The translations under genes were made by a program, and so were the position numbers. Positions 36,278 to 44,103 of a stretch of DNA of 64,000 bases are shown piece after piece. The notes beneath the pieces were generated by a model that was given only the letters and a program-made list of their open reading frames with translations, was not told the origin of the DNA and did no database searches. Numbering within the stretch: position 1 is the stretch's first letter; each line of letters starts with the position of its first letter. This stretch comes from Ensifer sp. MPMI2T (GTDB lineage Bacteria; Pseudomonadota; Alphaproteobacteria; Rhizobiales; Rhizobiaceae), in the NCBI RefSeq assembly GCF_004827385.1, contig NZ_SRXN01000021.1, positions 56,003 through 120,002 on the forward strand, read 5' to 3'.

Positions 36278-37057
36278 TTACCCCTTGAGGCCCGTCAGCA
36301 GCGCGGGATAACCGCGCGTCAACGAACCGCCGTCGACGGCAATCGTGTCACCGTTGATGGATCGCGCATGGTCCGATGCGAGGAACACGGCAGCATGGCC
36401 AATTTCTTCCGCGGCGACAGGACGCTTCATGGGTATGACGCCCAGGAAGAGCTCGCGCATGGCAGGATTTTCAAGCTCTTTCCTTGTCAATGGCGTTTCC
36501 ACCAGGCCCGGCGCGATTCCGACAACACGAATACCTCGACCGCCGAGTTCCAGGGCAGCGCAGCGCGTGAGCATATCCACCCCGGCCTTGGCTGCGCAAT
36601 AGGCCGCCTGCCCCTCGCCCGGCTGACGTGCGTTCACCGACGAGATATTGATGATGACGCCCGGTCGTCCTTGCTCGATCATGAGGCGGGCGCCGTGTTT
36701 CACGCCGTAGAAGACGCCACCCAGCGTCACGGCCTGGACGGCTTTCCATTTCTCGCCGGTAAGTTCGGTCAGCGGCGCAATGGCGCCAAAGCCCGCGCAG
36801 TTGACCACGATGTCCAGCGACCCGAATGCATCATGTGCCGCCCGTAGCGCGGCTTCGACCTGACTTTCGTCCGAGACGTCGGTGATGCGCCCGATCGCCC
36901 GATCGCCTAGCTCGGCGCTTGCATCATCAAGCGCTTTCGCATTCAGGTCGCAGAGCAACACGCTCGCGCCCGCTTCGATAAATGCCGTGGCGATCGCCTT
37001 GCCGATGCCGGATGCAGCGCCGGTCACGACGGCGCCCTTGCCCTTCAACAGATCCAT
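36278..37057 (-). CDS. Short-chain dehydrogenase/reductase
   Basis: A 259-residue classical SDR: TGAASGIGKAIA (residues ~13-24), DLNAKAL with an acidic residue suggesting NAD(H), NCAGFGA, catalytic Ser in NISSVNA and AYCAAKAG (Y-x3-K), and IAPGLVETPL. The ATG at 37057 has GGAGAAATC upstream. It is close upstream of the TPR gene. A short relic that resembles its own first 20 residues lies just upstream of the next gene (37928-37996). Confidence 0.92.
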   Translation of the reverse strand: MDLLKGKGAVVTGAASGIGKAIATAFIEAGASVLLCDLNAKALDDASAELGDRAIGRITDVSDESQVEAALRAAHDAFGSLDIVVNCAGFGAIAPLTELTGEKWKAVQAVTLGGVFYGVKHGARLMIEQGRPGVIINISSVNARQPGEGQAAYCAAKAGVDMLTRCAALELGGRGIRVVGIAPGLVETPLTRKELENPAMRELFLGVIPMKRPVAAEEIGHAAVFLASDHARSINGDTIAVDGGSLTRGYPALLTGLKG

Positions 37058-37174
37058 AACTGATTTCTCCAGGAACGGCGGTGGAGGGAGTTCCACGCGC
37101 GGATTGAGCTTGTAGAGGTGCGGAAGAGCAGGGCCGGCCGGCCCTCCCGCATGCGGATCGAGTGAAGACCGGAG

Positions 37175-37927
37175 CTAGGCGCGCGCGGCTTCCAGGTAGT
37201 CATGGACGACTTCGCCATCGTTCAACGTCATGTCCCAAAGATGCTGGCGGCCCTCCAGGACGCGCACGACCGGAAGCGCTGCGACCGGACAGCCGACATG
37301 CGGGACCATGAACAGCTCTGCGGGGCCGCCCCAGGCGCCCTTCAGCCGGACGTCGTAGATGCCGACCCGGACGAGCTGGGCGACCTTCGGCGTGTGGTTG
37401 TCGACGTCGGGCAGCAGTTTGAGCACGAGCTGGGTGGTCTGAAGTTCCTGCTCGATCTCCGCCAGGCGATTTGAAAGATCGACCGTGCGATACGGCATGG
37501 TCGCCAGCGCCACCTGCACGCCACCATAAGCCAGGGTGCCCGTAAGCACCTCGCGCACGGTTTTCAGCTCGGGCTCGCCGTGCCGCTTGGGAAAGCCGAG
37601 GATCTCGCGGCCGGCGAGCGTCGGCGATTCGCTGTTGAGGAATGCCTGGAAGACGTAGATGACCGGTTTGCCCTGGAAGGTGCAAGCCACCGAATGGCCG
37701 ACCTCGGTATAGGGTCCGAATCCGGTCACGTCGCTCATGTATCGCCATTCTATAGTGACGCGGTTTCCTTCAGCGGGCTGAAGAGGTTCCGGCACAACCG
37801 CGCGCACGGCCTCGGCAGTGCTCTCATAGGTGACGACGAGCTGGTGCATGTTCCTGTAGTGCCAGGGCCCGCGCGGGTAAGCGGGTCTTAGCGTCGACAT
37901 CACCGGATACTGCAGGAACGAGTTCAT
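37175..37927 (-). CDS. Acetoacetate decarboxylase family protein
   Basis: A 250-residue ADC-superfamily protein. It opens MNSFLQYPVMSTLRPAYPRGPWHYRNMHQLVVTYES and contains REILGFPKRHGEPEL, where the Lys of FPK corresponds to the Schiff-base lysine of acetoacetate decarboxylase. Other family positions, such as VFQAFLNSESPTLAGREI, are kept. The ATG at 37927 follows GGAAAGGACC; an in-frame start at 37996 would prepend an SDR-like relic. Family members decarboxylate acetoacetate or catalyse aldol-dehydration of 2-oxo acids, so the chemistry is not certain. Confidence 0.87.
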   Translation of the reverse strand: MNSFLQYPVMSTLRPAYPRGPWHYRNMHQLVVTYESTAEAVRAVVPEPLQPAEGNRVTIEWRYMSDVTGFGPYTEVGHSVACTFQGKPVIYVFQAFLNSESPTLAGREILGFPKRHGEPELKTVREVLTGTLAYGGVQVALATMPYRTVDLSNRLAEIEQELQTTQLVLKLLPDVDNHTPKVAQLVRVGIYDVRLKGAWGGPAELFMVPHVGCPVAALPVVRVLEGRQHLWDMTLNDGEVVHDYLEAARA

Positions 37928-37996
37928 CGCGTGGTCCTTTCCAATTCCAAATGAAGCGCCTGTTACGACGGCGCCATCGGCCTTCAGTTCGTTCAT
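37928..37996 (-). pseudogene. SDR N-terminal relic fused in frame ahead of the decarboxylase
   Basis: The 23 codons before the decarboxylase start read MNELKADGAVVTGASFGIGK, a Rossmann TGxxxGIG motif very like the first residues of the SDR at 36278-37057 (MDLLKGKGAVVTGAASGIGK). It appears to be the 5' end of a duplicated or lost SDR gene, still in frame with the decarboxylase. Confidence 0.7.
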
Positions 37997-37998
37997 GT

Positions 37999-39120
37999 TC
38001 AGCCCCTTAAGAATGCAGGTAGAGGCAGGTCGTCTCGCCGGTTGGGCTCGCGCACATAAGGAAAGACCAGACTGGCCGGCTTGGTCGGAGCGTCGACCCC
38101 GTCGCCTAGCCGCTCGCCTCGCCCACCATTCACAATGAATGTGAGCATCTCGTCCAGAATGTCGTCGTCGAGCCAGCGACCGCCGCAGCGAGCGTGCGGT
38201 CGGTTGTCCATCAGGGAACGTTCGATCTCGAGGAAGCTTCCGGGTGCGAATGCGTGAGCCAGATCGAGGACTAGAAAGTCATCGACAAGGAGATCGCGGA
38301 GCGGATGGCGCCCGTCTGGGCCTGACGGCCAGACAGTTTTACCGTCGAGAGCACTCCAGAAGGCCAGGTTTGCGTCGAGGCGTGACCGGTAGAGCGGCCC
38401 GTATTCTCTGGAGAGCGCAAAGGCGTCTTCGCGATTGTAGAGGTCCCGCAGCTCGAGACCTTTCGTGAGCGGATCGCGGGTCGGGTTCGCCAGGCAGACG
38501 TTCTTGATCTCCGGTCGCCCGACACGTTCAATCCGGATCGGCTTGCCGCGGCGCGTGACAACGTTCTCGGCAATGGCGCCAACAAGTGGGATGCCATTGA
38601 ATTGTTCGAGGATCGGAGCAAACGGGACCTCGACGACGATCGTCAGGACATCGCGAAAATGAACGGTGTTTTCGGCCGTGCCGAAGGACAGCTTGCCCGA
38701 CATATCCGTGCGGAGCGTGGCCTCGACATCCATGAAGAACGGGTCGCTGACTAGTCCCGCGAAGACGCGCATGCCATCCATCTCCAGCGGTTCCCCAACC
38801 GTGAAGCTTGTCTCGCGCTCGTCGGATGTGACGATATTGCCCTTCTGGACCGAGGTCCCTTTCGGCACATCACTGAACCGGACATCGATCGCATGTTCTG
38901 CCGGACCGTGCACGAAACCGCCACCCGACCGGGTGAGCGGCCGTAGCCGGAAACGGTGGCTGACGACATCGCTGAAAAAGGACTGCGCTGTAGCCATGGG
39001 AAACGCATTCATGATCAGGACGAGATTTCCTGCCCGCTCGGGGCTCGGAAAGGCATAGAAATCGGTGATGTCCAGTGTTGGGTCGCCCATCACCGCCGGG
39101 CCACTGAAATGGTCTGACAT
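37999..39120 (-). CDS. DUF4331 family protein
   Basis: A 373-residue protein beginning MSDHFSGPAVMGDPTLDITDFYAFPSP, the standard DUF4331 opening, with NLVLIMNAFPMA, FFMDVEATLRT and NTVHFRDVLTIVVEVPF. Family members are predicted beta-sandwich proteins, often exported, but no signal peptide is visible here. Function unknown. It lies between the decarboxylase and Dyp peroxidase genes with 2-23-base gaps, so it belongs to the operon. Confidence 0.85.
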   Translation of the reverse strand: MSDHFSGPAVMGDPTLDITDFYAFPSPERAGNLVLIMNAFPMATAQSFFSDVVSHRFRLRPLTRSGGGFVHGPAEHAIDVRFSDVPKGTSVQKGNIVTSDERETSFTVGEPLEMDGMRVFAGLVSDPFFMDVEATLRTDMSGKLSFGTAENTVHFRDVLTIVVEVPFAPILEQFNGIPLVGAIAENVVTRRGKPIRIERVGRPEIKNVCLANPTRDPLTKGLELRDLYNREDAFALSREYGPLYRSRLDANLAFWSALDGKTVWPSGPDGRHPLRDLLVDDFLVLDLAHAFAPGSFLEIERSLMDNRPHARCGGRWLDDDILDEMLTFIVNGGRGERLGDGVDAPTKPASLVFPYVREPNRRDDLPLPAFLRG

Positions 39121-39143
39121 TGAGTTCGCCTTTTTCCGCTGAT

Positions 39144-40559
39144 TCAGAATTTTTGTTCGATAATGCCCCTGAGCGCATTCAGCCCGGGCGCGAACAGATA
39201 CTCGCCGCCCTTCACGGTGACGAAGGTCGGCAGGTCGAACAGGAACGGTCGCTTGGCGCCGGGCACGGACAGTTGCGACCCTTCGCCGCCGACACCATTG
39301 ATCGGGTCTTGCTCATTCGGATCAAGTCCGATGAACTCACCGCTTTTCATCCATTCGTTTTGCACGAACTCGAACTGTCGTTCGATATCAGCCTGTATGA
39401 ACAGGTTGATCAGGCCGCGATCGATACCGTCGTCCTCGAGTGCGCCATCTTCGAGATGCGGGCCGTATTCGACGCCGCGCCGAAGCAGCCGGTGCCGTCT
39501 CACCGCAGTCGCGCGTTTCAGGGGAGTTGCTCGCGGGTTGGTGCGACGCAGGTGCGAACCGAGCGGGCACCGCAGGCCTTCATCGTCTCCTGCATAGGTG
39601 AAATTGTTGCGCCGGTCAGGGTCGGCAGCGATTTCCGGATCGTCCTTTTCGGGCGACAGGTCGAGCGGGCAACCGCTAGGCCAACGACCCATGATTTTGG
39701 CCGCCACGAGATCCCGGTGATGCTTGTCGTCGTTGCCATAGAGCGACTTCGCGGCTGTCGCCAGGTATCGGCGAAATGCCGCCACATCCTGATAAAGCTT
39801 GCGGAACACCACGAATGTCCCGTTCACCCGCAGTTCGAATGGTTCGGGCATCGGCGTGCCGCCGGGCCCGACCTCGTCCTCATAGCCGAGCAGGAACTCT
39901 CCCGGTTTCAGAGCGCGCCATGTGCCATCGCTCTCCGGTACTCCGTCGCCAGGATAGGAAGGCGTGTCGGCGCCCTCGATCGGCGGCTGCGAGATGGGAT
40001 CGGCAAATCCGAAATGCTCGCCCTCTGATCCAATTCCGCTTTCATTTGCGGCCATTGTGTCCTGAATGAACCGGATTTCGATCCCGCCAGTCGCCTCGAT
40101 TTCCTCCCGAACGATCCGGGTTGCCGTTTCGCGACCTTCGTCGGAATCGGTTCGCAGCAACACCATTGCGCAAATGTCGGGGCTGCCCAGGCCGCCCTCC
40201 CAATGTTCCGGGGCGTGCGGTCCGACATCGCCCACCACATTCGCCCGGCCACGCATGCCCATCCGAAACGCCTCGGGGAAGCTGTCCAGCGAGCGCTGGG
40301 AGAGACCGAGTGCCTTTAGGCCCGCATAAGTGAACCCGATGTTCACTGTGAATCGCGTCCCATGTTCTCTTTCGCGGGCGTTGACGTGCTGGAACATGTT
40401 GCGCAACCAGGCGCGCGATTTTGCTTCGTCGTTGAATTTTAGGAAAATATGACGCCCGTAACGCATCAGGATGGGCGTGACGATATTGTCCTGAATGTCG
40501 TGCAGGTTGGCCTTGAGGTCAGCAGATGTTAATCCAGGTTGAGAACCTAGAGCCGGCAT
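39144..40559 (-). CDS. Dyp-type heme peroxidase
   Basis: A 471-residue peroxidase. The distal motif is HFGFADPISQP: the catalytic Asp of GxxDG is kept but the last Gly is Pro. The C-terminal half has PDRRNNFTYAGDDEGLRCPLGSHLRRTNPR, where the His of GSHLRRTNPR is the likely heme ligand, and HRLLRRGVEYG. This resembles the long (class C/D) branch. The ATG at 40559 has AAGGA eight bases upstream; a start at 40640 would add 27 unconserved residues. No Tat signal, so it is probably cytoplasmic. Confidence 0.9.
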   Translation of the reverse strand: MPALGSQPGLTSADLKANLHDIQDNIVTPILMRYGRHIFLKFNDEAKSRAWLRNMFQHVNAREREHGTRFTVNIGFTYAGLKALGLSQRSLDSFPEAFRMGMRGRANVVGDVGPHAPEHWEGGLGSPDICAMVLLRTDSDEGRETATRIVREEIEATGGIEIRFIQDTMAANESGIGSEGEHFGFADPISQPPIEGADTPSYPGDGVPESDGTWRALKPGEFLLGYEDEVGPGGTPMPEPFELRVNGTFVVFRKLYQDVAAFRRYLATAAKSLYGNDDKHHRDLVAAKIMGRWPSGCPLDLSPEKDDPEIAADPDRRNNFTYAGDDEGLRCPLGSHLRRTNPRATPLKRATAVRRHRLLRRGVEYGPHLEDGALEDDGIDRGLINLFIQADIERQFEFVQNEWMKSGEFIGLDPNEQDPINGVGGEGSQLSVPGAKRPFLFDLPTFVTVKGGEYLFAPGLNALRGIIEQKF

Positions 40560-40681
40560 TGTCGCAATCCTTGTTGAAAATTTGCCGCAACCATCGGGAG
40601 ATGAGATCGACCCCAAGCCGGGGCTATTGGCCGATCCCATCTGCCGGAAAATCAGGCGGCACTAACCTTTTTTCGCCGGCC

Positions 40682-41407
40682 TTATTTGAGAATGCGTCCG
40701 GCAACGTCCTCATACTGCCATTGGCTGGCCACTTCCGTGTCGATCATGGCATCACTTGGCACTTCCTTGTAGGGCTCGGCCAGCTCCTTGAAAAAGGCGT
40801 TCACGGCATCCTCGAGATTGACGTCGCCCTTGGCGACCGCGCGCTGGAACTTCTGCGTCTTTTCGTACCAGTCAGCGGCCTTGTAGATCTGGCCGAGGCT
40901 GAGGCTCGGAAAAACATCGTAACAGGCCAGGGTCTTGATCTGACCGCGTGCGATATATTCCACGACGTCGCGTGCCGTCGCATCCGGGCCGCTCGGACAC
41001 CCTACGCACTGGCCCCAGATCTTCGTCAGGTTCTCCTTCCCATTGAGAACGAAGTCATCGAAGTACTTGTCGAGAGTCCCGTCGAACTGGGAGATGAAGA
41101 ACAGGGTGTACCCATCAAAGTCCTGAGTCCTGGCGACGAACCAGCGCGCGGTCCGGATCAGGCCGAGCATGGTCGTAGCCTCCGAGAACGTCTTTCCGGG
41201 CCCGCCCCAGACAGGGACCTCTCGGCTAAGCGTGTCCGTGAACGCCACGAGGTCCGCATCGGGCTTCAGCGGCCACATTCCGGTGAACTCCTTGACTTCG
41301 TTCTTGCCGCCCTTGCCCATGACGAGCCCCGGGTAGCGCAGACCCCATCCACTAGCGCTTGTGCTTGCGCCGGACTGCTTTGCTGAGCTGCGTTCTTCAT
41401 GGTTCAT
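40682..41407 (-). CDS. Uncharacterised 241-residue protein beside Dyp peroxidase
   Basis: The sequence has KEFTGMWPLKPDADLVAFTDTLSREV, DGYTLFFISQFDGTLDKYFDDFVLNGKENLTKIWGQCVGCPSG and LSLGQIYKAADWYEKTQKFQRAVAKGD. The FISQFDG pattern recalls N-terminal parts of long Dyp-type peroxidases, so it may be a peroxidase-associated partner. CVGCPSG contains the only Cys pair. It is first in the nine-gene minus-strand run and starts right beside the large operator. No firm family was recognised. Confidence 0.7.
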   Translation of the reverse strand: MNHEERSSAKQSGASTSASGWGLRYPGLVMGKGGKNEVKEFTGMWPLKPDADLVAFTDTLSREVPVWGGPGKTFSEATTMLGLIRTARWFVARTQDFDGYTLFFISQFDGTLDKYFDDFVLNGKENLTKIWGQCVGCPSGPDATARDVVEYIARGQIKTLACYDVFPSLSLGQIYKAADWYEKTQKFQRAVAKGDVNLEDAVNAFFKELAEPYKEVPSDAMIDTEVASQWQYEDVAGRILK

Positions 41408-41446
41408 CTGAAAATCTCCAGTGATGTATGTATTGGGCCTTGCCCG

Positions 41447-41492
41447 ATGTTGACAACGCCAACTTAAGGAGCCAAGTTGGCGATGTCAACAT
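41447..41492. promoter_or_regulatory. 19-bp near-perfect inverted repeat, TetR operator
   Basis: ATGTTGACAACGCCAACTT (41447-41465) and AAGTTGGCGATGTCAACAT (41474-41492) are inverse complements at 18 of 19 positions, separated by eight bases. Each arm carries a TTGACA-like -35 hexamer, so a bound regulator would cover both divergent promoters. A further GTTGACA half-site lies at 41509-41515. The adjoining TetR gene at 41546 is the likely source of the binding protein. Confidence 0.75.
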
Positions 41493-41545
41493 AATCAAAG
41501 TCAAAAAAGTTGACACGGGCAACATTCAATTTAGGAGGGATCGAC

Positions 41546-42235
41546 ATGACCGAAGACAACTACAGCACAGAGCAACGCCCCTACCATCATGGTGACCTGC
41601 ACCAGGCGATCGTCAGCGCCGCACTGGAGGTCCTGAGCGAAACCCAGAGCACAGAGTTCTCGCTTCGGGAGCTCGCCCGTCGAGCCGGCGTCAGTCACAA
41701 CGCACCTTACAAACACTTCGCCGACAAACGCGAGCTGTTGGCGGCGGTCTCGGCGGTAGGGTTTGAACTCCTCGCAAAGCAGATGACGGATGCAACGAAG
41801 GAATTTGACAGCCCGCGCGAGCGGCTGGGCGCCATGGCGCGCGCCTACATTTGCGGCGGCGTCAACAATCCCGCTCTCTACAGATTGATGTTCGGAGGCT
41901 ATCTTTCAGGTCATGATCATGTCCGCCCTGCTGTCGAAATAATCGCCGGCGAGAAAATGAAGGCACTTCTGGTGGACGCGATAAGCGACGGCGCTCTCGG
42001 GCGCCCCATTCCCAACACCGCAGCAAACAAACGTGAGATTGATGGCGCTATCCTAGTGTTCTGGTCACAAATGCACGGCCTTACATTGTTGCTCGTGGAT
42101 GGACGCGTCGGTCCCAGCGAAAACATGGTCGAGCTGAGTGAGAGCGTTTTCCAAGGCATGCTCGAGGGACTGGCGAAGAGAATTCCGGCTATACCAGCAG
42201 TCACGTGGATAGGTTCTCCGGCGCCTACCGAATAG
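41546..42235 (+). CDS. TetR/AcrR-family regulator
   Basis: A 229-residue regulator with HTH FSLRELARRAGVSHNAPYKHFADKRELLAAV and a WHG-type C-terminal domain (LYRLMFGG, LVFWSQMHGLTLLLVDG). The ATG at 41546 follows TAGGAGGGATCG. It is divergent from the peroxidase/decarboxylase/NDH-2 operon across the operator at 41447-41492, so it probably represses that operon and itself. Confidence 0.88.
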   Translation: MTEDNYSTEQRPYHHGDLHQAIVSAALEVLSETQSTEFSLRELARRAGVSHNAPYKHFADKRELLAAVSAVGFELLAKQMTDATKEFDSPRERLGAMARAYICGGVNNPALYRLMFGGYLSGHDHVRPAVEIIAGEKMKALLVDAISDGALGRPIPNTAANKREIDGAILVFWSQMHGLTLLLVDGRVGPSENMVELSESVFQGMLEGLAKRIPAIPAVTWIGSPAPTE

Positions 42236-42636
42236 CACGACGTCCCCGCGAAAGCAGATGAAGGGCGGCCAGCAAAGCGGGACGCTCGCTAGTGCAGTTA
42301 GAGGGCAGGAGATTCAAATCCCTACGCCGGCACTAATGGCAAAGCACGGTGTCAGAGCGGTGCAAATCGGAGGAAGTGGAAGCTTCCAGCCGACTACCCG
42401 ATGACAGCTCCGAACTTGCACGCACGACCGGCCTCGGAAAGCAACCGGCATCAGCGCCCGCCCCGCGTCCGCAAGAAGATAGGCCTGAAGTCTGCCTGAT
42501 GGCGCTGCAGAGAGGTCACACGCGTGCGGTCGGCCGTCGTATGATATTCGCCACGATGCCCGGCAGTCGTCGTTCTGCTTTAGGAAGAAAGGAACCATGG
42601 CGATTCACGATTATCTCGCCGCGCCAGCCGCACGCG
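42236..42636. other. Intergenic region, no supported gene
   Basis: About 400 bases between two convergent TetR genes. A start at 42597 with a good ribosome binding site (AGGAAGAAAGGAACC) opens MAIHDYLAAPAARV, but the frame soon runs antisense through the next gene; it may be the truncated start of a lost gene. No terminator with a T run was found. Confidence 0.4.
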
Positions 42637-43290
42637 TTACGCCGCGCCATCATTACCATACCGCGTCGATTGCGGGCGCCGATATCGCTGCAGGAACATC
42701 CGGACCGTCTCGTCAACCACCTCCTCGGCCGGAAAGGGCAGGCTTTCGCGACCGATCATCCAGGGCCACAGGGATAACTCGTTCAGCATCCCCATGAACT
42801 GATGAGCCGCAAGCACCGGATTGCGGCAGTCCAGGATGCCCAGCGTAGTCAGATGGGCGAGATAGTGCACGAGCCTCTCAGTCTGAGGCTCCATGACCGC
42901 GGCAAACTCCTCGGCGATCCAGGGAAACTGGCGGGAGTCGGCCATCACCATCCGCAGAAACCCGCAGTATTCCGGATGCCCGTGCAGATCCAGAATCATG
43001 CGCGCGATAACACGCAGCACGTCCTCGACGTCGCCGCCGGGTTCGATTCCGGGCGGAAGCGCCTCCTCGAGCTGTCGCGACACCCTGCGGAGCATCTCGC
43101 GAAATATGTCCTCTTTCGTTGCGAACTGATTGTAGAGCGTGCGCCGCGCTACGCCGGCGGCCGCAGCCAACTCGTCCATGCTGACGAAGCCAAAGCCGCG
43201 CTCCAGGAACAACCGCCCGGCAGCCGTGATGATCGCCTCCCGCGATCCGCCATGCCGAGCCTTCGGGCCGGCTTCGCTTGAAGCGTCCAT
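42637..43290 (-). CDS. TetR/AcrR-family regulator
   Basis: A 217-residue regulator with HTH FVSMDELAAAAGVARRTLYNQFATKEDIF and a TetR_C-type helical domain (EYCGFLRMVMADSRQFPWIAEEF). The ATG at 43290 has GGAGG six bases away; ATG 43296 is an alternative. Its own promoter has the motif TGCACT-N4-AGTGCA, which also occurs before the DUF2092 gene at 46241, so both promoters are likely its targets. Confidence 0.88.
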   Translation of the reverse strand: MDASSEAGPKARHGGSREAIITAAGRLFLERGFGFVSMDELAAAAGVARRTLYNQFATKEDIFREMLRRVSRQLEEALPPGIEPGGDVEDVLRVIARMILDLHGHPEYCGFLRMVMADSRQFPWIAEEFAAVMEPQTERLVHYLAHLTTLGILDCRNPVLAAHQFMGMLNELSLWPWMIGRESLPFPAEEVVDETVRMFLQRYRRPQSTRYGNDGAA

Positions 43291-43303
43291 GAGCATCCTC
43301 CAT

Positions 43304-43334
43304 TGCACTGATAAGTGCACTTTACATGTACTGC
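43304..43334 (-). promoter_or_regulatory. TetR operator, copy 1
   Basis: Read on the minus strand the site is GCAGTA, eight bases, GTGCACT, four bases, AGTGCA. The inner part is a perfect palindrome TGCACT-N4-AGTGCA (43304-43319) ending 14 bases before the regulator start. The same elements with the same spacing occur at 46266-46296. Confidence 0.65.
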
Positions 43335-43511
43335 ATAGTCCAGAGCATCGCAAGGGCCGGTTGCGTCGTTCGACCGGTCCACCTCCGTGTTGGCATGGTC
43401 CGAACGCTGCATTGCCCGTCCGCGAGTGCCACGGGTTTGAACATCTCAGGCCGGAGCGACCGGCGCGAAGAGGCCGGTCGCCAGGGTCGGCCTTCTCCTT
43501 GAAGCTTCTGT

Positions 43512-44048
43512 CTATTGTCGGGTGGCGATCTGATGTCCTTGTTCCAGCTTGAAGCGCAGGAAGATGAAGACGCCTGCCATGCTGCCGTTAAACTTCTCCG
43601 CGAGTCCGTTCGACTCGCCCATGCATAAGACCGGCTGACGCAGGCCGTTCGGCATCAGGATCGTGGTGGAGAAGCAGAAGGATGACGCATGCGTTGCGGC
43701 TTGCTCGAAAAGCGCAAGGATATGGGCGCGATCTTTCGGATCATAGCAGCGCAGCAGGCTCAGAAGGCCGCATTCGTGCCTGGAGAGACCATGCAGCATG
43801 CTGCTCCAGTCGCCGAGACGGATGACGCCGCTCGAAAAATCGCCGCTCCAGGCCTCGGAGACCGAAAACCGCGCAAGCATTTTCTGATTGTGAAGCGGCA
43901 GATCCGGCGAGCCATGCATGCAGGGGGCGACATCGGTTGCTTTGGCGATCTTAAACAAGGAACTTCCCTTTTCGAACAGAGGTTTCAGCCCTGTGAACAG
44001 TTGGGTTTCGGCCGCGGCGCGAGCCGCCGCGGCTGCGGTTTCGCTCAT
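43512..44048 (-). CDS. Uncharacterised protein, 178 residues
   Basis: A soluble protein: FKIAKATDVAPCMHGSPDLPLHNQKMLARFSVSEAWSGDFSSGVIRLGDWSSMLHGLSRHECGLLSLLRCYDPKDRAHILALFEQAATHASSFCFSTTI. The pattern of a short PAS-like sensor fold (a D-L-P-L-H-N core and a C-terminal beta sheet with FIFLRFKLE) is suggestive but not proven. Similar proteins seem widespread in rhizobia. No operon partner: flanked by a TetR gene and the Gly/Ser-rich gene, each with its own signals. Confidence 0.65.
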   Translation of the reverse strand: MSETAAAAARAAAETQLFTGLKPLFEKGSSLFKIAKATDVAPCMHGSPDLPLHNQKMLARFSVSEAWSGDFSSGVIRLGDWSSMLHGLSRHECGLLSLLRCYDPKDRAHILALFEQAATHASSFCFSTTILMPNGLRQPVLCMGESNGLAEKFNGSMAGVFIFLRFKLEQGHQIATRQ

Positions 44049-44103
44049 AGAGCTGAATGATTTTGCTTCCTACCGCGCTCCAAATCCTAACTGCCCGCGG
44101 GCG

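Noticed and set aside
42297..42336. A tRNA-like 3' part (GATTCAAATCCC followed by GCCGGCACTA)
   Set aside because: The T-arm stem does not pair properly and no D-arm or anticodon arm fits upstream; at most a decayed tRNA end.
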